From positions 1,740,001-1,804,000 of the forward strand of contig NZ_AP023368.1 in assembly GCF_014218355.1 (NCBI RefSeq): a DNA stretch of 64,000 bases, in the 5' to 3' direction. Shown here one piece after another: positions 24,872 to 35,383 of this stretch. How positions within the stretch are numbered: position 1 is the first letter of the stretch; each line of letters opens with the position of its first letter. The notes below the pieces were generated by a model. The model saw only the letters and a program-made list of their open reading frames with translations. It ran no database searches and had not been told where the DNA came from. The DNA is from Anaerocolumna chitinilytica (GTDB lineage: Bacteria > Bacillota > Clostridia > Lachnospirales > Lachnospiraceae). The position numbers and the translations under genes were made by a program.

Positions 24872-26101
24872 ATGAAATTGGAGATAGATGAACTACAAAT
24901 CAGGCAATTTATTCGGGTCAACGGAGTTGATATTTATGAGTTATGTCCATGTGGTTCTGGTAAAAAATATAAGTGGTGTTGCAAGGCAGCACCACTTGAA
25001 TGTAAAACTCAAAACGATTTAAAACAAATATATCATAATTTAAAAAATGAGGTGTGGAATCGCAGAAAGTGGAAAATTCAAAAATGCCATTGGGCAGGAT
25101 GTACAAATGACACTCAGCGATGTCACTCAATTCAGAACAATAGGTTTCTAAATCAAATCTTTGATGTAAATAAAAACGTATATCATTTTATACCCATAGG
25201 GACATTGGAAAACGAAAGTGTTGAGTTAAAAGGTGAAACGGTATCTTTGGCTAGTACCTTTAATGGATTTTGTAATATCCATGATAGGGAGTTGTTTGAA
25301 GTTATTGAAGCTAACAATCTTATGACTTTTTCACAAGAACAACAGTATGCGCTTGCCTATAGAAACTTTTATTACATGCTTACAAAAAAAGAAGTAACTC
25401 AGCAAATAATTACCAAAACCTCATTAAGAGGGGCACCATGTTATTATCAAAAAGACTTTGTTCCACATTCTTCGGATCAAGCCCAAACAGCAGTAGATCT
25501 AATATTGGATTTAAGAAAAAATCAAATATTATACCAAGAATTGAGCGAAATTATAGCTGATATTGAAACAAATTATGAGACAACTAAGCATATATGGCAA
25601 ATAAGAAATCAAGTATTAATTTGTAATTCCATTAGGACTTTGAGAGTTCGGAATCCTCATTTTTGTTTTCAAACTGTTCGAGAATATCTTTGCAAAGATG
25701 AAATTGACCAACTGTATAGCAATTCAACAATATCTAGTTTTCAAGACAAACGTTACAACCAAATATCAACAATTGTTTTACCAGATATTCCAACAAGCCA
25801 AATTACGGTATTTTTCGCAATCAGTTGCAGGCACAGCACCCAATCTCCACTTGATTTTTTACGTCGAGTAAATCAATGCTCAGATCAAGAGCTTGTTGAC
25901 ATTCTAAATAATATTGTCGTAGATGCTTATGAGGAGCTATATTTATCTAAAGAAAATTTTTTTAATAAATTTACACCTGATGAGCAATCTATTATCCAAG
26001 GTTTATTTACACAGCGAACATATGAATCAAATTCCGTAACGTTAATTGATGATATATTGTCTAAACCAAAATTTGACCTTATAAGACTACAAGCACAGTA
26101 A
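24872..26101 (+). CDS. SEC-C motif protein, putative defence-associated
   Basis: This 409-aa protein has a SEC-C zinc-binding motif near the N-terminus, CPCGSGKKYKWCC (about residues 26-38). This motif occurs at the SecA C-terminus and in many uncharacterised proteins. A second Cys/His group (CHWAGCTNDTQRCH, about 73-86) suggests a further zinc site. The remaining 320 residues are unrecognised. AGGAAAG precedes the ATG. SEC-C proteins of this size are often near anti-phage genes; here the next gene is a nuclease-STAND NTPase. Confidence 0.7.
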   Translation: MKLEIDELQIRQFIRVNGVDIYELCPCGSGKKYKWCCKAAPLECKTQNDLKQIYHNLKNEVWNRRKWKIQKCHWAGCTNDTQRCHSIQNNRFLNQIFDVNKNVYHFIPIGTLENESVELKGETVSLASTFNGFCNIHDRELFEVIEANNLMTFSQEQQYALAYRNFYYMLTKKEVTQQIITKTSLRGAPCYYQKDFVPHSSDQAQTAVDLILDLRKNQILYQELSEIIADIETNYETTKHIWQIRNQVLICNSIRTLRVRNPHFCFQTVREYLCKDEIDQLYSNSTISSFQDKRYNQISTIVLPDIPTSQITVFFAISCRHSTQSPLDFLRRVNQCSDQELVDILNNIVVDAYEELYLSKENFFNKFTPDEQSIIQGLFTQRTYESNSVTLIDDILSKPKFDLIRLQAQ

Positions 26102-26218
26102 TATATGGACTTCTTAAGTTTATATCAACTTTAAGTCAGTGGTATTTTACTTTACTCCGCATTTACCCATAATAATGAAGTTTATATAATTTAAGATTAT
26201 ATTCGTAAGCCATGATAT

Positions 26219-26443
26219 TCAATTGAACATCATGGCTAGAGGATTGGAATTTACAGCAGCTTGTAACTGATTCTCATCAACATGTGTTCAGATCTCCATT
26301 GTTACAATACTTTCATGTCCGTGAAGTTATTTTAAAGATCGGATGTCTACGCGACCACATTTATACATTAAAGTAGCTACGGTATTTCTAAATTTATGTG
26401 CAGGCAAACCATCTGGATTTATTCCGGCAGAAAGAATATCTTT
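26219..26443 (-). pseudogene. Relic of a tyrosine recombinase (phage-type integrase) C-terminus
   Basis: The minus strand reads LPAHKFRNTVATLMYKCG, then VDIRSLK-stop-LHGHESIVTMEI-stop-THVDENQLQAAVNSNP. This is the HxLRHTxAT...LGHxSxxTTExYTH catalytic region of XerC-type integrases. Two in-frame stops and loss of the upstream part make it inactive; the catalytic Tyr codon position is one of the stops or adjacent to it. It indicates an earlier mobile element at this site. Confidence 0.85.
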
Positions 26444-26601
26444 TTACCTATGTTTGTATAATAAATCAGCTGTTTTGAACAATAGATAATAAAAATAATT
26501 AGAGTAAAGAAGATGAGTACGGAGGAGTTTGAAATTGGATTGATACGTAGTTAACTTCCCATAAGTCCCCATTATATAAACTTTATTCAGGAGAAATTCA
26601 A

Positions 26602-29600
26602 ATGATGATTAATATTGATTTTAAGAGTATTAGAGCATATGATGGCAGCCAACAAAACGGTTTTGAAGAATTAGTATGCCAACTTGCAAGATTGGATCCA
26701 CCCCAAAATGCAAAATCCTTTATTAGAAAAGAAGGAGCTGGAGGAGATGCAGGTGTAGAATGCTTTTGGATCTGTACTGATGGAACAGAATTGGCATGGC
26801 AGGCAAAATATTTTACCGAAGCATTGGATACGAGTCAGTGGAGCCAAATTGATGAATCCGTACAGAATGCGATACAGAAGCACCCTAATATAAGAAAATA
26901 CTTTATATGTGTGCCAAGAGATAGAACAGATAGCAGAAGAAAGAATAAGAAGGGTGAACCAGTGGTAACTTCACTGGACACATGGAATTCATATAAGGAA
27001 AAGTGGGAAAAGAAAGCTATTGAAAGGGGAAATGAAATAGAATTTATATATTGGGGGAAGAGCGAGTTAGTTGATATTCTTCAGAAAGATGATCCTATAT
27101 ATACTGGTAAGATACTCTATTGGTTTGATGCAGCGGTGGTTACAAGTGAAAAATTTAGAAGTATCGCTATGAATGCTAAAACATGTTTAGGAGAGCGTTT
27201 CACCCCTGAAAATCACGTAGAACTTCCGGTTATGAAGATGCTTACATGTATTGATAGAGCATCCGAATGGAGAGGTGAAATTAGAAACATTGTCTCTGAA
27301 ATCTATCGCTGTAGAAAAGACATTGAGTCAATAACTAAGTGCAATGTGTTTAAGACTGAAAAGGAGCAAACTCTCATAGAGCTCATAGAAAAATATGATA
27401 GATTTGTTAATGATATAATAGAATTTAAAGATAATGATGCTTTGCTTTCTCGCATTTCAGTGTATTGCGACCAAATTATAGTGTTAACTAATATCTTAAA
27501 TGATTTAAGTGACTTTATTTATAATATAAATGTTAAGGAACCAGAGACACGAAATGATAGGGCTGATATCAATCGTCAAATTAATAGTATTAACAACGTT
27601 CTCTATCAATACGATGAGTTATTTAAAAACGAGAAACTTCAAGCGGGAAAATTGAGACGTTTATTAATAACTGGAGAAGCAGGTAGTGGGAAGTCACATC
27701 TATTATGTGATTTTGTATTGAGGAGAATAGATAATGCATTACCTACAGTTTTTTTGTTAGGGGAGCATTATCATGGCGGTGATCCAATTCGTTTTCTAGC
27801 TGAAACATTAGATTTGTTAAATCATAGTAATTCGAGTGTTCTAGGTGCCTTGGAAACGTTAGGTGTGACATATAAAACCAATACCCTTATTGTAATTGAC
27901 GCAATTAATGAAGGGAATTATAGAAGAGACTGGTATTCTTACATACATAAATTTATTTTAGATCTTCAGTCATTTGAACATATTGCGGTTATTTTCAGTT
28001 GCCGTAATACTTATACAGATTTTATTATCCCGGATGTAGTTTTAAAAAACACCCCTAAAATAGTACACAGAGGTTTTGAAGGATTTGAAAAAAGAGCTGC
28101 TTTAAAATATTTAAGTAAGCATGATATCAGTATACCTGCAGTCCCTTTTCTGGCTCCAGAATTTAGCAACCCACTTTTTCTTAAAATAACTTGTAAGACG
28201 CTGAAGGATAGTGGATTTAAAGAATTTCCCAAAGGTCTGCAAGGGTATAATAATCTGTTTGGATTCTATCTTGACAGCATTCAAGATGTGGTAAGAAGGG
28301 ATAAAGGAGTATATAGAACAGATATAGTTCGAAGTGCAGTATCTGAAATGGTGAATAAACTTTATCCAGATAGGCTTTGGGGCATCCCTGTTAATGAAGC
28401 AGAAAAGATAATCAATCGATATGACAGCGGAAACAATGGAGAGCGGACCTTATTTGATATTTTAATTAGTGAGGGACTTTTTTCATTTGATATTGATATA
28501 AGTAGAGATGGGATTAAGACTGAAATAATAAGATTTACGTATGAGAGATTTAGTGATTTTGCGATTGCCAATGCTATTGTTGCAAACTGTAAGAATGAAG
28601 AAGAATTTCAAAAACTAATAAATGAGGATCTAACTCTTAAAGCTATAATTGATGATTTTCAATATTGGGGAATTGTAAAAGCTCTTGGCATTGCTGTCCC
28701 TGAAAAATTTCATCGAGAGCTACTTGATTTTTTGAAATTTGATAAAAATAATGATTGGAAATACGAGCAATATTTGGAGGGTACATTTCTTGATGGAATA
28801 TTATTACGTTCAAAAGATTCGATTAGTGATAACTCCTTAAATTATTTAAATAAAGTGCGTCCTACCTCTTTTGATAACATGGCATTGGATACATTATTAT
28901 CACTATCGACTGAACCTGGGCACCCTTGGAATGCAGATTTTCTGGATAAAAACTTATTTAAACGATTATTAGCAGAACGGGATCGTCTTTGGACTACATA
29001 TATATCTACACATGATTATTCAGAAGGTGATGGTGAGAAAGAGTCGCCAATCAGGACAATTATTAATTGGGTTAATCATGAAAATCTGGGGAAAGTAGAG
29101 CATGAGCGTCTGCGTTTGGTTGCGATTGTGTTACTTTGGACAAGTTCATCTTCGAAGCGAATGTTGAGACAGTCAGCAATAAAAGCACTAGCAAAAGTTT
29201 TTTCACGAATACCTTATGAGATTTCTGGTTTTCTTAGTAAATATTCCGGATTAAATGATTCATATGTAGTAAATGGCCTATTTGCAGCAGCATATGGAGC
29301 AATAGTAAATTTGCCGGATAAGATTAGTGTTGACGAGATTGTTAGAAGTGTAATTGAACATCAATTTACTGAGAATGTTAAAAATCCGCATTTGTTGACT
29401 CGGGATTATGCCAGAGGTATTATTGAATATGCTTATAATAAAAAGGGGTATGTGATTGAGAATATTGATGAATTTCGTCCACCATATAAAAGTACCTGGC
29501 CGTTGGAGAACCCATTACCTTCTGAAATCGATGCATTGGATGTAGAGCATTCTTCAATAAAAAGCTCAGTTCAAGGGTTTTTAAATGATTTTGGAAATTA

Positions 29601-31185
29601 TATCATGAACGAGGTTACGGACTGGACAGCAACCAATCTGTCAGAGCCTAGACCAAAGACATGCTATGAGTTTAATGTTGATTTTGCTGAAAGCCTCCCA
29701 AAGGAACTAAACAATGAGTATATGGAAATTTTGAATAAAAGAGTAGTAGAGGAAGAGGCCAGGGGGCTAAAAACAAGAACATGGATAAATAGCCTGCTCG
29801 GAGATAAAGAGGATTTGTTAAGTTTATTTCAGGAAGGTGAAGACAAATTAGATGATCGAGAGATGGATTTTGATAATGTGGATGATCGTGAGGAAAATTC
29901 TCAAGAAAAATTCAATGAAGAATCCTGCTTTGACATATTTCGTAATAAAATTGACGAAATAAATCGAGAATATTTAAGATGGCTATGCCATGAAGGTGTT
30001 ACAGATCGTAATGCAAAATTTGATTTGGAATGGGCTAAACGATGGGTGATAAAGAGAGCTTATACATTAGGTTGGACCTCGAAATTGTTTAAAGAATTTG
30101 AAAGAATTTATTGTGGGGACGCATATAGAAGAAATGGGGGACTAATAGAAAGGATCGGGAAGAAATATCAATGGATTGCTTACTATGAATTGTTAGAACA
30201 TTTATCAGGTAACTTATACTTTAATGATAGAGGTTACGAAGATGTCGATGATAGTAAGTTTTGGGGACCATGGCAGATTAATGTCAGGGAAATGGACCCT
30301 ACTTATTGGTTTGAAGCTAAAAAGGATATTTGTTATGATGATATAGTAAATCGTTGGTGGCGACCATACTATTTTAATTTTGATTCTGAAGATTTAGCAG
30401 AGCAAAAAAAGTGGCTATGTGATGAAATGTCATTGCCTGACTTCCAGAAGATAATTTGTACAGTCGAGCCGGGAACAGATATCCAATGGTTAACCTTACG
30501 TTCTTTTTGTGATTGGAAAATAAAAGCTTTAATTGATGATGATAAACACGGCGAACCTGCACTATGGTATAGAATCAATACTTGTATAATCAATCAGCGA
30601 GATTTTAATTCATATAGGACTTATTTGTCCGGAAGATGGTTGGGGGATCCAAATATAATTTATGTTCCAAATACAGGTAATCAACGGTTTTGGGGAGAGT
30701 ATCCGTGGCATCCAAGCTATGATAATATAGTTGATTGGTTGGCATATGATAATGGTCCGGAATGTAAATATCATGTTCCGCTATATGAGTATGAGTTTTC
30801 AACAAGTAGATTTGATCACATGGAAGATGAAACATCATCATTTTATATGCCATCCAAAAAGATTATTGAAGAAATGGGGCTGACTAACAATAAAGAAAAT
30901 CCTGGAGAATGGATGAAGGATAATATCGCTGTTTTTAGAGATCCAAGTCTGGATGTTAATACTCAGCCATGTGCCTTGTTTGAAAAGAAAGCTTTTTGTG
31001 AATGGCTAAATAAAAACGACTATGTATTAATATGGCTTATTGGCGGAGAAAAACAGTTATTCTCTCCACATGTTACGAAATTCTTTGGACGTTTGAATTA
31101 TAATTATTTATATTGTATGGATGGCAAAGGAAATATTAATAGTGACACATGGATCGAACAGGAGGCACCGCGTGGAAATCGATGA
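26602..31185 (+). CDS. Giant nuclease-STAND NTPase, putative anti-phage sensor
   Basis: This 1527-aa protein has an N-terminal PD-(D/E)xK (Mrr-like) nuclease domain: FEELV (E22/E23), GGDAGVE (D49, E53) and WQAK (Q67, K69). An NTPase core follows, with Walker A GEAGSGKS (about 357) and Walker B LIVIDAINEG (about 431), characteristic of STAND ATPases. About 900 residues of C-terminal helical, Trp/Asp-rich sequence would be the sensor. The layout matches Avs-type nuclease-STAND defence proteins, which recognise phage proteins and then cut DNA. It has no close operon partner, but a SEFIR gene follows. The exact subtype is unassigned. Confidence 0.82.
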   Translation: MMINIDFKSIRAYDGSQQNGFEELVCQLARLDPPQNAKSFIRKEGAGGDAGVECFWICTDGTELAWQAKYFTEALDTSQWSQIDESVQNAIQKHPNIRKYFICVPRDRTDSRRKNKKGEPVVTSLDTWNSYKEKWEKKAIERGNEIEFIYWGKSELVDILQKDDPIYTGKILYWFDAAVVTSEKFRSIAMNAKTCLGERFTPENHVELPVMKMLTCIDRASEWRGEIRNIVSEIYRCRKDIESITKCNVFKTEKEQTLIELIEKYDRFVNDIIEFKDNDALLSRISVYCDQIIVLTNILNDLSDFIYNINVKEPETRNDRADINRQINSINNVLYQYDELFKNEKLQAGKLRRLLITGEAGSGKSHLLCDFVLRRIDNALPTVFLLGEHYHGGDPIRFLAETLDLLNHSNSSVLGALETLGVTYKTNTLIVIDAINEGNYRRDWYSYIHKFILDLQSFEHIAVIFSCRNTYTDFIIPDVVLKNTPKIVHRGFEGFEKRAALKYLSKHDISIPAVPFLAPEFSNPLFLKITCKTLKDSGFKEFPKGLQGYNNLFGFYLDSIQDVVRRDKGVYRTDIVRSAVSEMVNKLYPDRLWGIPVNEAEKIINRYDSGNNGERTLFDILISEGLFSFDIDISRDGIKTEIIRFTYERFSDFAIANAIVANCKNEEEFQKLINEDLTLKAIIDDFQYWGIVKALGIAVPEKFHRELLDFLKFDKNNDWKYEQYLEGTFLDGILLRSKDSISDNSLNYLNKVRPTSFDNMALDTLLSLSTEPGHPWNADFLDKNLFKRLLAERDRLWTTYISTHDYSEGDGEKESPIRTIINWVNHENLGKVEHERLRLVAIVLLWTSSSSKRMLRQSAIKALAKVFSRIPYEISGFLSKYSGLNDSYVVNGLFAAAYGAIVNLPDKISVDEIVRSVIEHQFTENVKNPHLLTRDYARGIIEYAYNKKGYVIENIDEFRPPYKSTWPLENPLPSEIDALDVEHSSIKSSVQGFLNDFGNYIMNEVTDWTATNLSEPRPKTCYEFNVDFAESLPKELNNEYMEILNKRVVEEEARGLKTRTWINSLLGDKEDLLSLFQEGEDKLDDREMDFDNVDDREENSQEKFNEESCFDIFRNKIDEINREYLRWLCHEGVTDRNAKFDLEWAKRWVIKRAYTLGWTSKLFKEFERIYCGDAYRRNGGLIERIGKKYQWIAYYELLEHLSGNLYFNDRGYEDVDDSKFWGPWQINVREMDPTYWFEAKKDICYDDIVNRWWRPYYFNFDSEDLAEQKKWLCDEMSLPDFQKIICTVEPGTDIQWLTLRSFCDWKIKALIDDDKHGEPALWYRINTCIINQRDFNSYRTYLSGRWLGDPNIIYVPNTGNQRFWGEYPWHPSYDNIVDWLAYDNGPECKYHVPLYEYEFSTSRFDHMEDETSSFYMPSKKIIEEMGLTNNKENPGEWMKDNIAVFRDPSLDVNTQPCALFEKKAFCEWLNKNDYVLIWLIGGEKQLFSPHVTKFFGRLNYNYLYCMDGKGNINSDTWIEQEAPRGNR

Positions 31186-31473
31186 TGCTGGTTGGTTTTA
31201 TTAGAGTGATTATAAAATACTAACGTGTAGATTACTATATAGTTAAACCGTTGTTAGAAAGGTGCAAGATGCATGCTCTTATCGTATTTTCAGAATCATG
31301 TAGATACTGAGAAGTAATTTCTAAGTAGATATAATAAAAAGCTGATACGAGGTCCGTTTCCTATGAGGAAATGGCGGTCTTTTCGGAGGTGTTTAGTATT
31401 GGATATAAGCAGACATTTGTGTTGCTGGATGGTAATGAAATAAAGATGATAAGTAGATAAGGAGGGAATGATA

Positions 31474-32922
31474 TTGCAGGAAGACACAATACCCAAGGTT
31501 TTCATTTCATACTCTTGGAGTAGTGATGTACAGGTGCTAGAATTGGCTCAGCGCTTAGTTTCTCATGGAATTAATGTTGTTATTGATAAATGGGATTTAA
31601 AAGAAGGTCAGGACAAGTATGCATTTATGGAACGCTGTGTTAATGAGTCTGAGATTACAAAGGTTCTTATTATCTGTGACAAAGCATATGCTCAAAAGGC
31701 TAATAATCGTACCGGAGGAGTAGGAGATGAGACTGTAATTATTTCTAGCGAAATCTACGGGAATATAAAGCAAGAAAAATTTATTCCCGTTATTGCAGAA
31801 AAGGATGAAGAAGGAAAACCATATGTTCCAACATATATAAAGACAAGGATATACATTGATCTTTCTGATCCTGATACATATGAGGAGGAATATGAAAAAC
31901 TTCTTCGGAATGTTTATGAAAAACCGCAATTCATGAGACCAAAGTTAGGAAAAAGACCGGAATGGATTGATGAGGAAAAAACAGATTTTTTTCCGTTAAA
32001 GGATTTGATTCGTCAAATACGTGGAAGTAATACGGACAATAAACGGAAAAATTGTATATCCAGGTTTCAATCTGCTTACATTGAAGTTTTGAAGGTATAT
32101 TTTGAAAAAGGTGCTGCACCTGAACGAATGTACGAAATATTTTTAAATACCAAGCCAATTAGGGATATTTTTTTGGATTTTGTGGAGGTGATTGCAGAGA
32201 CAGAGTCAGATTATGCAGAGATATTAGCTGAGTGTTTTGAAGCGATGTATAACCAGTTGACCTGTATCAAAACATTTGATCCAAATGCGGGTTCAGTTTC
32301 TGATAATGACTTGGATGTATTTAAAAATCATGTGTGGGAATTATTTATTTGTGTTATTGCGTTTATGCGTCATGTTAAAGATTATATGGCGATAAATGTA
32401 ATTCTTACATATACATATTTTCTAGAAACAAGCGTATTTGGAGGTAGCATCAAGCAGAATAATTATACGGCTTTTAGGCATCATAGTCATGTTGTTGAGG
32501 AGTGTTATAAGCCAAAAACGGAAATGAAGAATAAATATACTCTTATGGGTGATACCATTTGCAATCAGCGAGAAAAACTTCCAATTTATTCAGGAGAGGC
32601 AATTGCAGAGGCAGACTTGTTTCTCTATCAGGTTTGTAATGCATATGATTTAGCAGATAGTGAACAAAGCTGGCATTGCGCTTATTGGTTCCCAACGTGC
32701 TATGTTTATACTAAGAGTATGCCTATTGAATGGGGCAAAATGAAATCTCGTAGATATTGCGAAAAAATGATGATATTGTTCGGAGTAGATAGTCTCGATG
32801 ATTTAAAAGCAGTTGTCAGAAAATGTGCATTTGATGACAAGATGAAGTATTCTGGCAGTTGGGACGCAGCACCGGCAATATTAAATTGTATTAAGGTTGA
32901 AGATATAGGTACGCTAAGCTGA
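31474..32922 (+). CDS. SEFIR-domain protein, putative defence effector
   Basis: The start is probably TTG 31474, because AAGGAGGG ends one base before the ATG at 31468 (482 aa). The N-terminal 150 residues are a SEFIR/TIR-like domain: KVFISYSW, LVSHGINVVIDKWDLKEGQDKYAFMERCV, KVLIICDKAYAQKA and FIPVIAE. Bacterial SEFIR proteins are known defence effectors that deplete NAD. The C-terminal 330 residues are unrecognised and Tyr/Cys-rich, likely the sensor or regulatory part. It sits 288 bases after the nuclease-STAND gene. Confidence 0.82.
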   Translation: MQEDTIPKVFISYSWSSDVQVLELAQRLVSHGINVVIDKWDLKEGQDKYAFMERCVNESEITKVLIICDKAYAQKANNRTGGVGDETVIISSEIYGNIKQEKFIPVIAEKDEEGKPYVPTYIKTRIYIDLSDPDTYEEEYEKLLRNVYEKPQFMRPKLGKRPEWIDEEKTDFFPLKDLIRQIRGSNTDNKRKNCISRFQSAYIEVLKVYFEKGAAPERMYEIFLNTKPIRDIFLDFVEVIAETESDYAEILAECFEAMYNQLTCIKTFDPNAGSVSDNDLDVFKNHVWELFICVIAFMRHVKDYMAINVILTYTYFLETSVFGGSIKQNNYTAFRHHSHVVEECYKPKTEMKNKYTLMGDTICNQREKLPIYSGEAIAEADLFLYQVCNAYDLADSEQSWHCAYWFPTCYVYTKSMPIEWGKMKSRRYCEKMMILFGVDSLDDLKAVVRKCAFDDKMKYSGSWDAAPAILNCIKVEDIGTLS

Positions 32923-33076
32923 ACCGTGTATATTGAGGGTGAAATTACAGTGGACTTAATAACAGAGAAAGAAGAAGGAACATTCCTGATTCTATTTAAA
33001 CGGAATGGATAAGTTTTAAATCTTACATCTAATTATTTTTACAACAATGTGCATCGGAGAAGTATTATGTACGAAG

Positions 33077-33417
33077 AAGAAAGCAATCATATACATCAAT
33101 AACCGTCGAGACCTTCTGATGACCTATCTGGTAGATGGTCGATGCAACCTGAGCAACAACTTCAGCGAAACTGCAACCATACGCCAGTAACGGTAGGTCG
33201 AAGAAATGGCTCTTTTCAGACACCCAGGAAGGAGTAACAGCTAATACACTCTATCTCACCATCGTAGAGATGGTAAAGTTATATGGACTAAATCTATATA
33301 AATATCTGAAGCTCGTGCTAAAGGAACTAAAGCACGGACATATCAGATAGTGAATTAGCAAAGTTTGCACCTTAGAATGAAACAATCCAAAAGCTATGCA
33401 AGATAAAGATTGAGTAA
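33077..33417 (+). pseudogene. Relic of an IS66-family transposase (TnpC C-terminus)
   Basis: Across frames the translation gives TYLVDGRCNLSNN, then VTVGR, KKWLFSDTQEGVTANTLYL, GLNLYKYLKLVLKEL and ELAKFAP-stop-NETIQKLCK. These are the conserved C-terminal blocks of IS66 TnpC. At least one frameshift (near 33190) and a Trp-to-stop change break it. No terminal repeats or TnpA/TnpB are seen nearby. Confidence 0.85.
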
Positions 33418-33538
33418 AATGCTCGTATTCGGAATAATTTTTAGGTATACTCTTAAATTATGTGCCTACATTATCAGTGATGTTTAACAATAAACTAAAA
33501 CTTACTCTTAATAAAAGAAATTGCTATTCTATTATTAG

Positions 33539-33576
33539 AAAACGAGGCAGGTTAAAATTGACCTGCCTCGTTTCAA
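33539..33576 (-). terminator. Terminator for the minus-strand regulator
   Basis: AAACGAGGCAGGT and ACCTGCCTCGTTT form a perfect 13-bp stem with an 8-base loop. On the minus strand it is followed by TTTTCTAAT. It lies downstream of the XRE gene ending at 33640. Confidence 0.8.
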
Positions 33577-33639
33577 GAGATATGCTCTTAGTCCATCAAG
33601 TCTGTATGGATGCTATTGCAGTAGTTGTGCTAACAATAG

Positions 33640-34149
33640 TTAGGAAATCAGCACTGTCTTGTAGGTGGCGTTAATGTTTTTGTTAGGTAAAAACGCTAAT
33701 CTTACTTTCAAATCACAACTTCTTATGCCTTTTATATCTTGTAAAGCTATAAATATTAGTCCCCTTTTTTCAGCTTCCAACTCGTTTTTATATGAGGTTA
33801 GTTTGTGATAAAGAGATTCCTGAGGATTAATAACTGAAATCAATTTAGTTAAATCATAAACTAGACTATTGAATAATTGATCATCGACGGATTCCAGAAA
33901 ATTGATAATAGAATTTTTAACAGTAATAGAAATGTTTTCACTAGACTCAGATATGCTAGGGGTTTCATTTTTAAGCTGAGCAATATCAATATTAAAAGTA
34001 TCAGCCAAATTTACTAAGAAATTATTTGTAATAGGAGTCTTGCGGTTTTCAATTTTGGAAATGTAAGCATGGCTGACACCAAGTTTATCAGCAAATTGCT
34101 TTTGAGTAAGTTTTAAATGAATTCTTAAGTTCCTTATTCTTCTGTGCAT
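33640..34149 (-). CDS. XRE-family transcriptional regulator
   Basis: ATG 34149 is preferred: GAGGTGAAT lies just upstream and contains the alternative GTG start. The 169-aa product has an N-terminal helix-turn-helix (RNLRIHLKLTQKQFADKLGVSHAYISKIEN) and a C-terminal region without recognised domain. Next to a second XRE gene and a serine integrase, it is probably a regulator of the mobile element. Confidence 0.85.
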   Translation of the reverse strand: MHRRIRNLRIHLKLTQKQFADKLGVSHAYISKIENRKTPITNNFLVNLADTFNIDIAQLKNETPSISESSENISITVKNSIINFLESVDDQLFNSLVYDLTKLISVINPQESLYHKLTSYKNELEAEKRGLIFIALQDIKGIRSCDLKVRLAFLPNKNINATYKTVLIS

Positions 34150-34308
34150 ATTATTCACCTCAAGTTAAATATTACCAACTAAAGGGATAATAGTAAATGT
34201 TATTATTATACAAAATACGACAATAAAAATAAGTAATTTGAATTACATAATTACCAATAAAGCATTTGATAAATATTTTTCTAACTCCTTAATTAAGAGA
34301 TTACTCAA

Positions 34309-34791
34309 TCACGCTTTTTTTTTATTAACTGACTGTTGCGTATTATGCTTATCTTCATTAATTAATTGATTTTTATAATTTTCAAGCTCCTCACGAATTT
34401 CTATATTTGAGGAATTAATAAGTGAATCTATGGGATTAGGTTTCTGATAAGTAGTATTATTTCGTTGTTCCTTATATAATCCTATCATTTGTCCAATAAT
34501 AAACTCTTTATTTTCATCTGCTAACCTTTTATAATAAGTTAATACTTTTTTATCTTCTTCTGATAAAATCTCTATATTATTTTTACTATTTATGTCTAAA
34601 TTTAAAAGAGTATCAGCAGATACATTATAAAATTTACATATACTTGCAAAGGTTTGCAAATCAGGAATGCGCACATCCTTTTCATAATTAGATAAAACCT
34701 TATTACTTATACCCAGTTTATTAGCTACAGTCTTTTGCATTAAACCTAAATTTTCTCTTAATTCACGCAGATAATGTCCTAATCTCACCAT
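34309..34791 (-). CDS. XRE-family transcriptional regulator
   Basis: This 160-aa protein has a canonical HTH_3 at residues 6-60 (LRELRENLGLMQKTVANKLGISNKVLSNYEKDVRIPD) and a coiled, Asn/Glu-rich tail. ATG 34791 has GGAGG 6 bases upstream. It resembles phage or ICE immunity repressors. It is transcribed away from the integrase. Confidence 0.87.
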   Translation of the reverse strand: MVRLGHYLRELRENLGLMQKTVANKLGISNKVLSNYEKDVRIPDLQTFASICKFYNVSADTLLNLDINSKNNIEILSEEDKKVLTYYKRLADENKEFIIGQMIGLYKEQRNNTTYQKPNPIDSLINSSNIEIREELENYKNQLINEDKHNTQQSVNKKKA

Positions 34792-35342
34792 AATGCCTCC
34801 TATATCAAAATAATTATAATATATAATTAAGCATTTTTGTTAAAATCTGCAAAAATGGACTTTTCGGCATTGACAATTACCTTTACGTGGATTAAAATGA
34901 ACATAACAAGGATATTTCCTTGCTTGTTCCTTGAAAATTCCATAAAAGTGTTCTCTTACGTTCCTCCGTGAGACAGACTGTGATGTTCGAATAACGATTT
35001 TATGGTTTGCTCTCAATGTGCCCTAAAGGCTAAGCGATGACTGACCACGCCACGACCACCTGCAGCTGGTAATACGACTGTAAATAAGATAATATCAAAG
35101 GTGCCAAGCGAGAAATGGTTCAGTAAAGACAGGAATTGGTTACCTGTTCGCCATGACCACCGGAGGAGATAATGATACTTCTGTTCGTAATAATTGGGAC
35201 AGCTATCCATAGGAATGGGTAGATCCAAGGTTGATGCCGGATATGAGAGAAGAGATAGTATTCTATTGAATTGTTATAGAAACATATCACAACCTGCCTC
35301 GTTTGAACACTTCGCGTACACTATACGCATTTAATCAAAGAT
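34792..35342. other. Region without a confident gene
   Basis: About 550 bases between the repressor and the integrase module. The GC-richer central part (34960-35230) looks like remnant sequence, possibly of an insertion element, but neither strand gives a recognisable protein. ACCTGCCTCGTTT at 35290 repeats one arm of the terminator at 33539. Confidence 0.5.
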
Positions 35343-35378
35343 ACTGCTGGGCGTATTAGAGCTACACCCAGCAGTTTA
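35343..35378 (+). terminator. Hairpin, probable terminator
   Basis: ACTGCTGGG and CCCAGCAGT form a perfect 9-bp stem with a 15-base loop, followed by TTATATAA. Confidence 0.6.
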
Positions 35379-35383
35379 TATAA

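Noticed and set aside
33462..33674. 70-codon plus-strand frame
   Set aside because: It runs through a perfect terminator stem and overlaps the XRE gene antisense; no family and no start signal.
35013..35228. 71-codon minus-strand frame, and a possible intron or structured RNA
   Set aside because: The GC-richer stretch is notable, but I recognise no intron domain V, transposase or RNA family.
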